NCBI RefSeq assembly: GCF_011766325.1
Contig: NZ_BLLG01000007.1
Location: 1-64,000, forward strand
DNA length: 64,000 nt
Reading direction: 5' to 3'
Source: Streptomyces pacificus
GTDB lineage: Bacteria > Actinomycetota > Actinomycetes > Streptomycetales > Streptomycetaceae
The notes beneath the pieces were generated by a model that saw only the letters and a list, made by a program, of their open reading frames with translations, was not told the DNA's origin and did not search any database. Positions within the stretch are counted from its first letter, which is position 1. Each line of letters opens with the position of its first letter. The translations under genes were made by a program, and so were the position numbers. Positions 44,518 through 52,627 of this stretch are shown here, piece by piece.

Positions 44518-45171
44518 ATGAGCACACCTGGCACCGGGCAGTCGCCCGGTCCCGTACAGACGACCCGCGGCGCCTGGACGGGAGCCGCCACCGCCCGCCC
44601 GCCCGCGCAGCGCACCGGTGAGAGCCGTCCCGACTCCGCCGGTGCGCCCGATCTCGCCGCGCTGCGGCTGCCGGAGCTGCGGGCCCTGCGCAAGGAGTCC
44701 CAGCGGGACGAGGCCGATCTGAGCTATGTGCGGCGGCTGCTGCAGGGCCGGATCGACATCCTGCGTGCGGAGCTGTCCCGGCGTGCGGCACCGCCGTCCC
44801 CGCTGCTCCCCGGCGCGGCGTCCGGACCGGAGCGGCTCGGACCGGACGCCGACGTGGTCGACCGGCTCTCCCGTATCCTCGCCGACCCGCCGTCCAGGCG
44901 CGGAAGTTCGGCCCGGCATGTCACGCTGTCCGAGCCGCACGGTGAGGAGTACCGGCTGCTGGCCGCGGAGATGCTCTCCGAGGTCGAGCTGTCCGACCTG
45001 GACGCGCGCACGGACGACGAACTGCGCGCGGCGATGGGGCGGCTCGCGGGCTACGAGCAGGAAGTGTCCGGGCAGCGGCAGCGGTTGCAGCGCACCGCGG
45101 ACGACTGCAGCGCGGAGATCGCCCGCCGGTACCGCGAGGGCGAAGCGCAGGTGGACGACCTGCTCATGTGA
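44518..45171 (+). CDS. rsiG: Anti-sigma factor RsiG (c-di-GMP-dependent WhiG antagonist)
   Basis: A 217-residue protein carrying two copies of the RsiG c-di-GMP motif E(x3)S(x2)R(x3)Q(x3)D: Glu65-Ser69-Arg72-Gln76-Asp80 and Glu180-Ser184-Arg187-Gln191-Asp195. They lie in two predicted helices that would form an antiparallel coiled coil. In Streptomyces, RsiG bound to c-di-GMP sequesters the sporulation sigma factor WhiG. Older annotations call this family AmfC, aerial mycelium formation (from memory). The N-terminal 45 residues are disordered. ATG 44518. Confidence 0.92.
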   Translation: MSTPGTGQSPGPVQTTRGAWTGAATARPPAQRTGESRPDSAGAPDLAALRLPELRALRKESQRDEADLSYVRRLLQGRIDILRAELSRRAAPPSPLLPGAASGPERLGPDADVVDRLSRILADPPSRRGSSARHVTLSEPHGEEYRLLAAEMLSEVELSDLDARTDDELRAAMGRLAGYEQEVSGQRQRLQRTADDCSAEIARRYREGEAQVDDLLM

Positions 45172-45270
45172 GGTGCCGCGCGGCCTGCGCGCCCCGCCCG
45201 CGGGTCCTCGGCTCGGTGTGGCGGAGCGTGCCGGCTTGCGTCTGGGGCCCGCGTACGGAGCCCGCGGGCC

Positions 45271-45352
45271 CGAAGCGGCTGAAGCGCCTGAAGCGCCTGA
45301 AGCGTGAGAAGCGTGAGAAGCGCCCCAAGTGCGCGAAGCGCCCGAAGCGTTC
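45271..45352. repeat. 9-bp degenerate tandem repeat (GAAGCGCCT/GAGAAGCGT)
   Basis: About nine units of period 9, between rsiG and the aldo/keto reductase remnant. Reads as Lys-Arg-rich peptide in one frame, but no start or domain supports coding. Confidence 0.85.
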
Positions 45353-45471
45353 GAACGGCACCGCCGGACCCGCACCCGGTTCGCGGCCGGGTGCGGCGCC
45401 GGCGGGCCGGGTGGCGACTCGGCTCGGGGCCGCCGACCGCCCTGCTCGATCATCCGCCCAGCCGGTCGCGG

Positions 45472-45756
45472 TGGCCAGGGCATCGCGTACGTACCGTTCT
45501 TCGCCATCGCGGGGCGGGGCGGGGCCGGGTGCCGGGAGCCACCGGTACCGAGCACGACCCCCTCCGCACCGTCGCCCGAGCGCACGGCGCAAGCCCGGCC
45601 CAGGTCCGCGTGGCGTGGACGCTGGGACTCGGGGAGCGCTCGCTCGCGATCCCGGGCACGGGGGATCCCGCGCAACTGGAGGAGAACGTGGCGGCGGGCG
45701 CGCTGCGGCTGGCCGATGAGGACATGGCCCTGCTGCCGGGCGTTCCCCACGACTGA
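45472..45756 (+). pseudogene. Remnant of an aldo/keto reductase gene (C-terminal fragment, frameshifted)
   Basis: One frame reads GIAYVPFFAIAG (from about 45482), typical of the last third of actinobacterial aldo/keto reductases. A different frame then reads RTVARAHGASPAQVRVAWTL, LAIPGTGDPAQLEENVAAGA and LRLADEDMALL up to the stop at 45754-45756, the usual C-terminus of that family. The catalytic Tyr/Lys part is absent and the upstream DNA is repeats, so the gene is truncated and broken. Confidence 0.72.
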
Positions 45757-45861
45757 CGGTGGCGTCCCGGCGAGTGCCACCGAGGTCTGCGGCCCGTCAA
45801 TCCGTCGCTGACGGTCAGGCAGAGTGAGCTAGGAATCCTTCTCGTTTACGAGGGGGAGAAG

Positions 45862-46638
45862 TCAACTGGTGTCCCGGTCGAACGTGGACGTCGACCAGAA
45901 GTAGCCGAGCGCCGTCAGGCCGACGCACCAGGCGATGGCGATCCATCCGTTGTGGCCGATCTCGGTGCCCAGGAGGAGCCCGCGCAGGGTCTCGATGCCG
46001 GGGGTGAACGGCTGGTACCGGGCGATCGGTTGGAACCAGCCCGGCATGGAGTCCAGCGGGACGAAGGCGCTGGAGAGCAGCGGCAGCAGGATGAGCGGCA
46101 TGGCGTTGTTGCTGGCCGCCTCGGCGTTCGGGCTGACCAGGCCCATGCCGACCGCGATCCAGGTGAGCGCCAGCGCGAACAGCGCGACCAGTCCGCACGA
46201 CGCGAGCCATTCCAGGACGGTGGCGTCGGCGGAGCGGAAGCCGATGGCCACGGCGACGGCGCCGACCAGGACCACGCTCAGGACCGACCGGAGCACGCTG
46301 CCGACGACGTGACCGATGAGGATGGAGCCTCGGTGGATGGCCATGGTGCGGAAGCGGGCGGTGATGCCTTCGCTCATGTCGGTGGAGACGGACACGGCGG
46401 CGCCGATCGTGGTGGAGCCGACGGTCATCAGCAGGATGCCGGGCACGATGTAGGCGATGTAGGCCGTGCGGCCCGTGCCGCCGCTCATCGCGTCGCCGAA
46501 GATGTAGACGAAGAGCAGTAGCAGCATGACCGGGGTGAGCAGCAGGTTGAGAGTGAGGGAGGGGTAGCGCCTGGCGTGCAGGAGGTTGCGGCGCAGCAGC
46601 GTCGACGAGTCGCGGAGGGCGAGGGGGAGGTTGTTCAT
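45862..46638 (-). CDS. ABC-2 type exporter permease (DrrB-like)
   Basis: A 258-residue permease with six hydrophobic helices and the ABC-2 pattern PGILLMTVGSTTIGAAVSV and SPNAEAASNNAMPLILLPLL. It resembles DrrB, the daunorubicin/drug exporter membrane subunit. ATG 46638 overlaps the ATPase stop by four bases (ATGA). Together with the ATPase it should export a drug or lipid; the substrate is unknown. Confidence 0.9.
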   Translation of the reverse strand: MNNLPLALRDSSTLLRRNLLHARRYPSLTLNLLLTPVMLLLLFVYIFGDAMSGGTGRTAYIAYIVPGILLMTVGSTTIGAAVSVSTDMSEGITARFRTMAIHRGSILIGHVVGSVLRSVLSVVLVGAVAVAIGFRSADATVLEWLASCGLVALFALALTWIAVGMGLVSPNAEAASNNAMPLILLPLLSSAFVPLDSMPGWFQPIARYQPFTPGIETLRGLLLGTEIGHNGWIAIAWCVGLTALGYFWSTSTFDRDTS

Positions 46639-47591
46639 CGCAGGGCCTCCTCGGGCCGGCCGGGGATGGTGCCGCCCTCGGTGAGGGCGAAGAAGACGTC
46701 GTCGAGGTCGGGGGTGTGCACGGTCAGTTCGTCGGCTTCGACGCCGGCCGAGTGGAGTGCGCCGAGGAGGGAGTGGAGCTCGCGCTGGGTGCCGTCGCCG
46801 GGGATCTGCAGCGTCAGCGCCTCGTCGTCCCGGGTGGCGCCGGGCAGTGCGGTGGCGGCGGAACGGTAGGTGTTCGGGTCGGTGAAGCGGAGCCGTACGT
46901 GTCCGCCGGGGACGAGCCGCTTGAGTTCCTCGGCACTGCCCTCGGCGGCGATCGTGCCGTTGTCGAGGACGGCGATACGGTCGGCGAGCTGGTCGGCCTC
47001 CTCGAGGTACTGGGTGGTGAGGAAGACGGTGACGCCGCCGGCGACGAGCTCGCGGATGACCCCCCACATGCTGTGGCGGGAGCGGGGGTCGAGGCCGGTG
47101 GTCGGTTCGTCGAGGAAGATGATCCGGGGGTTGCCGACGAGGGTCATGGCGATGTCGAGGCGGCGCCTCATGCCGCCGGAGTAGCCGGCGGCGGGTTTCT
47201 TCGCGGCCTCGACGAGGCCGAAGCGTTCGAGGAGTTCGGCGGCCACCCGCCGTCCCTCCCGCCGGGACAAGTGGTGCAGGTCCGCCATCAGCCGCATGTT
47301 CTCCTCGCCGGTGATCAGGCCGTCTACGGCGGAGAACTGCCCGGTCACCCCGATCGCGGCCCGCACCGCCCGGGGGTCGGCGGCCGGGTCGTGGCCGCCG
47401 ATGCGGATATCGCCGGCGTCGGCGGAGGTCAGCGTGGAGAGGATCTTCACGGCGGTGGTCTTGCCGGCGCCGTTGGGCCCGAGCAGGGAGAAGACCGTTC
47501 CTTCCGGGACGGCCAGGTCGATGCCGTCGAGCACGACCTGGTCGCCGTATGACTTGCGGAGCCCGTTCGCCGCGATGGCCGAAGTACTCAT
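46635..47591 (-). CDS. ABC exporter ATP-binding protein (DrrA-like)
   Basis: A 318-residue ATPase. Walker A is LGPNGAGKTT, the signature is YSGGMRRRLD, Walker B is IIFLDEPTTGLDP, and the C-terminal extension (LTVHTPDLDDVFFALTEG) is specific to DrrA-type subunits. ATG 47591. It lies 29 bases after the DUF4097 gene; the three form a minus-strand operon facing a divergent regulator. Confidence 0.93.
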   Translation of the reverse strand: MSTSAIAANGLRKSYGDQVVLDGIDLAVPEGTVFSLLGPNGAGKTTAVKILSTLTSADAGDIRIGGHDPAADPRAVRAAIGVTGQFSAVDGLITGEENMRLMADLHHLSRREGRRVAAELLERFGLVEAAKKPAAGYSGGMRRRLDIAMTLVGNPRIIFLDEPTTGLDPRSRHSMWGVIRELVAGGVTVFLTTQYLEEADQLADRIAVLDNGTIAAEGSAEELKRLVPGGHVRLRFTDPNTYRSAATALPGATRDDEALTLQIPGDGTQRELHSLLGALHSAGVEADELTVHTPDLDDVFFALTEGGTIPGRPEEALR

Positions 47592-47620
47592 GAGGGGTGT
47601 TCCTCCCGGGGTGCCCGTGG

Positions 47621-48289
47621 TCAGAGGCTGCGGGCGGTGATGTCGCCGTGGCCGGTGGTGGCGCGGATGGTCAGAGCGGGTGTGCCGCCGGCGTTCGCGA
47701 GGGAGTTGCGGATGCGGCCGTAGCCGGTGCCCGCGTCCAGACAGGCGGATACGCCGCGGGCGGCACCGACCGTGATGTCACCGTGCCGGGTGCGCAGCGT
47801 CGCGGCGCCGCGCACGGCCTCGGTGATCCGGATGTCGCCTTTCTGGGTGGTGACCTCAGCGGGGCCGCCCAGGCGGCCGACGGTGATGTCGCCGTGGTGG
47901 GCGGTGAGGCGGGCGCCGGAGGCCTCGTCGAGCTTGACCGAGCGGTAGCCGCCCTCGAAGGAGACGTCACCGAAGCGCCCGACGCCGCGGAACTCGGCGG
48001 CGGCGGTCTTCGCCTCGATCCGGGAGCCGGCGGGCAGTTGGACGGTGACCTCGACGGATCCGAAGTGGCCGAGGGTCCGGTTGGCCGCCTCAGGGGCCTC
48101 GATGCGCAGGACGCCTTCGCCGTATCCGACCGCGATCCTCCCGAGGGCCTTGACGTCGCGGCTCTTGGCGGGGTCGGCGGGTAGGACTTCGACGGTGGTG
48201 TCGGTCCGGTCGGTGGCGATGAAGCGTATGTGGCCGGCGGGGATGTTCAGGACGGTCGTGATGGGGGTGGGGGTGGCGAACTTCTGCAT
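47621..48289 (-). CDS. DUF4097-family beta-helix protein
   Basis: A 222-residue protein made of repeating short beta strands (GSRIEAKTAAAEFRGVG, LTAHHGDITVGRLGG, LRTRHGDITVGAARG), typical of DUF4097 putative adhesin-like proteins. No signal peptide. Such proteins often sit in operons with ABC exporters and regulators; their role is unclear. ATG 48289 with GAGGAGCACCC upstream. First gene of the exporter operon. Confidence 0.85.
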   Translation of the reverse strand: MQKFATPTPITTVLNIPAGHIRFIATDRTDTTVEVLPADPAKSRDVKALGRIAVGYGEGVLRIEAPEAANRTLGHFGSVEVTVQLPAGSRIEAKTAAAEFRGVGRFGDVSFEGGYRSVKLDEASGARLTAHHGDITVGRLGGPAEVTTQKGDIRITEAVRGAATLRTRHGDITVGAARGVSACLDAGTGYGRIRNSLANAGGTPALTIRATTGHGDITARSL

Positions 48290-48324
48290 GGGTGCTCCTC
48301 GGCTCGTTCTTTCGTTCAAGCGAA

Positions 48325-48353
48325 ACGCTACGTTGCGTTCGAAAGGTTGGCAA
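48325..48353 (-). promoter_or_regulatory. Promoter of the DUF4097-ABC exporter operon
   Basis: On the minus strand TTGCCA (48353-48348), 17-base spacer, TAGCGT (48330-48325). Near-consensus and unusually AT-rich for this chromosome. Confidence 0.6.
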
Positions 48354-48447
48354 TCATAACGTTGCGCATGATCCTTGTTATCGCAGTTCAAGCCCGTTTA
48401 ATCGTTGCAATGCAGGTGAATTTAATGCAATGGAGATCCTTGGCGCG

Positions 48448-48477
48448 TTGCACTAGATGGAAAATGAACGCTATGCT
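48448..48477 (+). promoter_or_regulatory. Promoter of the two-domain regulator gene
   Basis: TTGCAC (48448-48453), 18-base spacer, TATGCT (48472-48477), then GAAGGAGGG before ATG 48510. Confidence 0.6.
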
Positions 48478-48509
48478 GAAGGCGCCACGGACCACGAAGG
48501 AGGGCGACG

Positions 48510-49250
48510 ATGCCGGGAGGCAGGCTGACCCAGCCGGAACGCCAGCAGATCGCGACAGGGCTCGCCGACGGCCTCGCCTATGCGGAGATCGCCAGACGCC
48601 TCGACCGGCCGACCTCGACGATCACGCGTGAGGTGATGCGCAACGGCGGTCCCACCGCCTACCGCGCCGATCTGGCCCACCGCGCCACCGAACGCCGCGC
48701 CCGCAAGCGCCGACCGACCGCGCCCCGGGGGGCGGAGGCACCCCCGCAGGCGCACGGGCGCGACGCCGAAGCGGTGCGCGAGTACGAGGAGGAGTTCACC
48801 ACGCTCCTTATGCAACAGGGCCTGCCCAAGATGATGGCCCGGGTGCTGACCTGCCTCTTCACCACCGACGCGGGCAGCCTCACGGCGTCCGAACTCGTCC
48901 AGCGCCTCCAGGTCAGCCCGGCGTCCGTCTCCAAGGCGGTCGCATTCCTCGAGAGCCAGGAGCTCATCCGCCGGGAACGCGACGAGCGCCGCCGCGAGCG
49001 CTACGCCGTCGACGACGACGTCTGGTACCAGTCGATGTTCGCCGCCGCCCGCTCCAACTTCCAGCTCGCAAAGGCCGCACGCCAGGGTGTCGCCGTCCTC
49101 GGTCCCGGCACCCCGGCCGCAGTCCGCCTGGAGAACGTCGCCCGCTTCGTCGACTTCGTGGCCGAGAGCATCGCCCGCGCCGCGGAGCAGGCCCGCGAGG
49201 TCCTCCATGCGCGACCCGAACCGGCGTCGGACGACACCGCCCGTACCTGA
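48510..49250 (+). CDS. Regulator fusing an IS30-type helix-turn-helix to a MarR/GbsR-like domain
   Basis: A 246-residue protein. Residues about 5-65 (LTQPERQQIATGLADGLAYA, then IARRLDRPTSTITREVMRNG) match the N-terminal DNA-binding domain of IS30-family transposases. Residues about 88-180 resemble a GbsR/MarR winged helix (LTASELVQRLQVSPASVSKA and YAVDDDVWYQSM). No transposase catalytic domain. It is divergent from the DUF4097-exporter operon across an AT-rich region with paired promoters, so it probably controls that operon and itself. Confidence 0.82.
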   Translation: MPGGRLTQPERQQIATGLADGLAYAEIARRLDRPTSTITREVMRNGGPTAYRADLAHRATERRARKRRPTAPRGAEAPPQAHGRDAEAVREYEEEFTTLLMQQGLPKMMARVLTCLFTTDAGSLTASELVQRLQVSPASVSKAVAFLESQELIRRERDERRRERYAVDDDVWYQSMFAAARSNFQLAKAARQGVAVLGPGTPAAVRLENVARFVDFVAESIARAAEQAREVLHARPEPASDDTART

Positions 49251-49699
49251 CCGGAACGGTTGGGACCGCCGCCGTCGGCTGCTCGACGGCTCCCGGGCAG
49301 GGCAGCTCCGAAGCCCTCGGAAGGGGCGCGCGTCTCGTGGGCGGACACGACCCCGGCGGGGTGGGCCGGACGGCGTCCGGGGGAGGCCGTCCGGCCCGGC
49401 GGGGAGGACACCGGGCGCACGCGGCACGTGGGCCTGCGAGGACCCGGGCGCGGGCCCGTGACCGCGGCCTCGCTCGCGGAGGCCGTCGGGTCGTCGGGAT
49501 CCGCGACCGCGGCGGCCTCGCGGCCATGGCCGCCTATGATCGGCAGTGCGGCGTCCTCGCGGAAGGCCCCCTGCACGGCTGGCGCGAAGCGGAAGGAGCC
49601 GGCGGGATCACCCGCCGAGAATCCGAGAATCCGAGAATCCGAGAGGGCGCGGGCCGCGGCGCGAGAGACCCTCGGCGCGGACCGTACCGAGGAGACCGA
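49251..49699. other. Intergenic region
   Basis: 449 bases with no supported gene. A short 8-base repeat GAGAATCC occurs three times near 49616-49640. The ribosome site GAGGAGA of the next gene is at its right end. Confidence 0.5.
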
Positions 49700-50293
49700 T
49701 TGATCACGGCGTACCAGCAGAAGCTGCGTGAGCGCTACATCGCCGCCACCCTCATGCCGGCCCCGGAGCCGTGGCGGCCGGTGCTGGACCGCGGGACCCC
49801 CGTGGGGGGTCTGCTCGGCATCGGATTCGCCGCCCATCCCGACAGCGGCCATGACCTCGTCATGGTCGTGTCCGGCGACGGGCACGGGCTCTTCGACGCG
49901 GTCACCGGCGAGAAGATCGCCCGCGATCGGGACCCTGCCCCGGAAACGAGCACCCCCGACGCCCACCCGGATCTCGCCTGCCCCGGGCTCGGCCCGATCG
50001 CGGGCGTCCCGGTGCGTGTCGCCGGTCTCTTCGGCGGCGGCCTGCACAGCACCACACCGGACGGCTGGACTCTGGACGTCGTCAGCCCCGAATGGCCCCA
50101 CGACCGCATCATCCTCTCCACCGACGGCGGGTCCCACCGAGGACCGGCCGGAGGGACCTGGTGGCACGTCTTCCACTCCGCATCCTCAGAACTTCGTGCA
50201 GCCGGATTCTCTCCTTCCGGCCGAACCCTGGCGGTCGCCACCAGCAGCGACCTCACGCTCTGGACCAGGCCCGAACCCCGCGTGGACGACTGA
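49700..50293 (+). CDS. Hypothetical protein
   Basis: A 197-residue soluble protein of no family I recognise. It begins with a helix (ITAYQQKLRERYIAATLMP) and continues as beta-rich segments (GLLGIGFAAHPDSGHDLVMV, WTLDVVSPEWPHDRIILS). TTG 49700 is chosen because GAGGAGA lies 5 bases upstream and upstream in-frame sequence looks noncoding. No neighbours suggest a role. Confidence 0.6.
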   Translation: MITAYQQKLRERYIAATLMPAPEPWRPVLDRGTPVGGLLGIGFAAHPDSGHDLVMVVSGDGHGLFDAVTGEKIARDRDPAPETSTPDAHPDLACPGLGPIAGVPVRVAGLFGGGLHSTTPDGWTLDVVSPEWPHDRIILSTDGGSHRGPAGGTWWHVFHSASSELRAAGFSPSGRTLAVATSSDLTLWTRPEPRVDD

Positions 50294-50545
50294 GTGAGCT
50301 GCCTTCGGCGAGCCTCGTAAGGTGTGGACATGTGGACCCAGCACACCCAGGCTCTGTGATCACGAGGTATTGAGGGCGATGCCGTAGGGCGTCGCCCTCC
50401 TCGGCGTGCCTGCCACGTGATCCATCTTCCTTGCGCCGCCCGCACCGAGGCGGCGGGATGCCGGGCCTTGTTCTTCTTGCGACGGAGGCCTCTGAGAGCG
50501 CGTACAGGCACGGTCCCTTTCCTCCACCGCTGCCAGGAGTGCCTT

Positions 50546-51394
50546 GTGCCTGCGTTGCTTCCCCCTGCCCTCGAACCGTTCCTCGACTCGCTGCGCTGCC
50601 CGCTGTGCCGCGCCAGTCTCCGATCCGACCGCGGCTCACTGCGCTGCCCGTCGGGCCACACCTTCGACATCGCCCGTCAGGGTTACGTCAGCCTCCTGAC
50701 GGGCGCCCGCGCCACCAGCGGTGACGACGCAGCCATGGTCCAGGCCCGAAACCAGTTCTTGTCCACCGGCAGGTACGCGCCTATTCGCCGGACCCTGACC
50801 CGTATGACAGCCGACGTCCTGCCTGGTCAAGGCACGGTCGTGGACATCGGATGCGGCACCGGCTACTACCTGGCCGGCGTGCTCGATCAACTGCCCGGCG
50901 CCCGTGGCCTGGGGCTGGACGCGTCAGTACGCGCCCTGCGTTCGGCGGCCCGAGCCCATCCGCGAGCCGCTGCAGCGAGCTGGGACGTCTTCCGCCCGTT
51001 CCCCTTGGTCGACCAGACGGTCGATGTGATGCTGGACGTGTTCGCCCCGCGCAACCCGGCCGAGTTCCACCGAGTGCTCCGTCCGACCGGCCGGTTGATC
51101 GTGGTGCGCCCCGTCGAGCGGCACCTGGCTGAGCTACGGGGGCAGGTCCCCGCGATGGTCACGATCGACCCGGACAAGGAACAGCGCCTGCACCAGGCAT
51201 TGGGCCCCTACTTCCAGGCCGCCGGTACCCAGCAGGTCGAATACACCGCACCCCTGACCAGGCAAGAAGCCATCGACCTGGTGGGGATGACACCGAGCGC
51301 ACGCCACCTGACCCCCGCGGACCTGAGCGATCACGGTCCCCTACCCGGCCAGGTCACCGTCTCCGTCCTGGCCACCTCCTACCAGCCTCGGTGA
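50546..51394 (+). CDS. RlmA-type 23S rRNA (guanine-N1) methyltransferase
   Basis: A 282-residue SAM methyltransferase with the RlmA zinc site Cys18-Cys21-Cys34-His38 (RCPLC, RCPSGHTFD), followed by QGYVSLLTG. The SAM motif is VVDIGCGTGYYLAG. RlmA-I modifies G745 and RlmA-II (TlrB type) G748 of 23S rRNA; the latter gives resistance to tylosin-like macrolides. Sequence alone does not settle which base. GTG 50546, with AGGAG 7 bases upstream. Confidence 0.88.
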   Translation: MPALLPPALEPFLDSLRCPLCRASLRSDRGSLRCPSGHTFDIARQGYVSLLTGARATSGDDAAMVQARNQFLSTGRYAPIRRTLTRMTADVLPGQGTVVDIGCGTGYYLAGVLDQLPGARGLGLDASVRALRSAARAHPRAAAASWDVFRPFPLVDQTVDVMLDVFAPRNPAEFHRVLRPTGRLIVVRPVERHLAELRGQVPAMVTIDPDKEQRLHQALGPYFQAAGTQQVEYTAPLTRQEAIDLVGMTPSARHLTPADLSDHGPLPGQVTVSVLATSYQPR

Positions 51395-51443
51395 CCAGGA
51401 GAGGCGGACACGCCTACTGACCGATGAACCATTGAGCGCTTGG

Positions 51444-51481
51444 CGCCCCACCCTTTTCGGCAACTCTGGGAGGGTGGGGCG
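51444..51481 (+). terminator. Terminator hairpin after the RlmA-type gene
   Basis: CGCCCCACCC pairs perfectly with GGGTGGGGCG across an 18-base loop, 49 bases past the stop. Confidence 0.7.
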
Positions 51482-51606
51482 TCCGAATGAAGGTATGCAG
51501 CCCGCCCGGGGCGAAGCCGCGACCTCGTCTGTCGGCGTTCAGCGAACCACGACAGGAGGTCTGGGGGCGGAATGCGCCGGTGACAGACGTGCACCCCGCG
51601 GATACA

Positions 51607-51612
51607 TATACT
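51607..51612 (+). promoter_or_regulatory. -10 box (TATACT) of the vapBC operon
   Basis: TATACT lies in an AT-rich imperfect palindrome (ACATATACTGAATATTGT), where the antitoxin may bind. GAGGAG precedes ATG 51643. Confidence 0.5.
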
Positions 51613-51642
51613 GAATATTGTCCTTGAATAGAGGAGTCCAGT

Positions 51643-51864
51643 ATGAGCGTGACGACGATCGACCTTGATGACGATGCGCTGGAGAAGGCCATGCGTGTCG
51701 CCGGTGGTGGCACCAAGAAGGACGTGGTCAATGCCGCCCTTCGCGAGTACGCCGAACGCCATGAGCGGGCCGCTCTCGTAGCCAAGCACTTCCAGGCCGC
51801 CCAGCAGTGGGACTACGAGGGCTGGCTGCAGCGCCGCGTCGAGGACAAGCAGGGTGGCGCGTGA
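51643..51864 (+). CDS. vapB: VapB-type antitoxin
   Basis: A 73-residue protein with an N-terminal ribbon-helix-helix (VTTIDLDDDALEKAMRVAG, then KKDVVNAALREYAER) and a C-terminal toxin-binding tail. Antitoxins of this VapB/MazE-like class bind their operator together with the toxin. The stop overlaps the toxin GTG (GTGA). Confidence 0.88.
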   Translation: MSVTTIDLDDDALEKAMRVAGGGTKKDVVNAALREYAERHERAALVAKHFQAAQQWDYEGWLQRRVEDKQGGA

Positions 51865-52280
51865 TCCACTACCTGCTTGACTCCTCGGGTCTGTGGCGCC
51901 TCCTGCGCGAGGAGCAGCTGAGGGACGCGTGGCTGGAGACCAGCACCCTCCGGGCCATCGGTTCGTGCGCTCCCCAGCGGGCCGAGTTCCGGCGCTCAGC
52001 GCGTAACTCCGTGGAGTACGAGGCCATGGGGGAAATGTTCATGGATCTGTACCCCGACGTACCTCTCCCGAAGAGGTTGTGGGACTGGATTGAAACAGCC
52101 CAGTACGCGCTCGCGGAGAAGGGGGCGCTCGGTGCGGCCGGGCCGCTCGACCTGATGATCTGCGCGACCGCTGTGCATCATGGACTGGTTGTACTGCACG
52201 ACGACGCTGATTTCGTCACCGTGGCCCGCTTCCTGCCCGACGTCGGCGAGCGGAATGTGCGCAACGCTCCAGGCCTCTAG
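51861..52280 (+). CDS. vapC: VapC-type PIN-domain ribonuclease toxin
   Basis: A 139-residue PIN-domain protein: YLLDSSGLWRLL with the first acidic residue, a central RNSVEYEAM, and the C-terminal PLDLMICATAVHHGLVVLHD with the metal-binding Asp residues, then DADF. VapC enzymes cleave tRNA or rRNA. GTG 51861 overlaps the antitoxin stop by four bases. Confidence 0.9.
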   Translation: MIHYLLDSSGLWRLLREEQLRDAWLETSTLRAIGSCAPQRAEFRRSARNSVEYEAMGEMFMDLYPDVPLPKRLWDWIETAQYALAEKGALGAAGPLDLMICATAVHHGLVVLHDDADFVTVARFLPDVGERNVRNAPGL

Positions 52281-52627
52281 CATCCTCGGCCGTCGTGGAC
52301 ACACGAGTACACCGGAGCCCCGCCTTCATCACGCACCCGGCCCAGCCGACAGCGGGGTACGTCCTGGAAGACGTGGACGACGCTGCTGACAGGCCAGGCA
52401 CGGAGTTCGTCTTCGTCGCGCGGCGCCTGTAGGAAAACCTGAGAGAGACCTCGCTGCGCAGGTCGACCGGGACCCGATCACGTCACCGAGCAGATCCCGC
52501 GGGAGTCCGCACAAACACAGGGAACGGACAGGGACTGCGTCTGCGCATTCCGCCGCCCGGGTGATGGAGCACACTTTTGCAAGCGAGTGCTTGCAATTGT
52601 TAGCGTCGGTGGCGCACCATCGACGGC
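52281..52627. other. Region between vapBC and the XRE regulator
   Basis: 347 bases. A 45-codon open frame (GTG 52295 to TAG 52430-52432, ending TEFVFVARRL) has no ribosome site or known domain. It may be a gene fragment, and I do not call it. The XRE promoter/operator is at the right end. Confidence 0.45.
52577..52606 (+). promoter_or_regulatory. Palindromic operator and promoter of the XRE regulator
   Basis: Perfect 20-base palindrome TTGCAAGCGAGTGCTTGCAA (52577-52596). Its left arm supplies a -35 TTGCAA, followed by 18 bases and TAGCGT (52601-52606). The layout is that of an autorepressed promoter. Confidence 0.7.

Noticed and set aside
48510..49250. IS30 transposase
   Set aside because: Only the N-terminal helix-turn-helix resembles it; the catalytic DDE domain and inverted repeats are absent.
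52295..52432. 45-codon open frame after vapC
   Set aside because: No ribosome site or known domain; may be a fragment, too weak to call.
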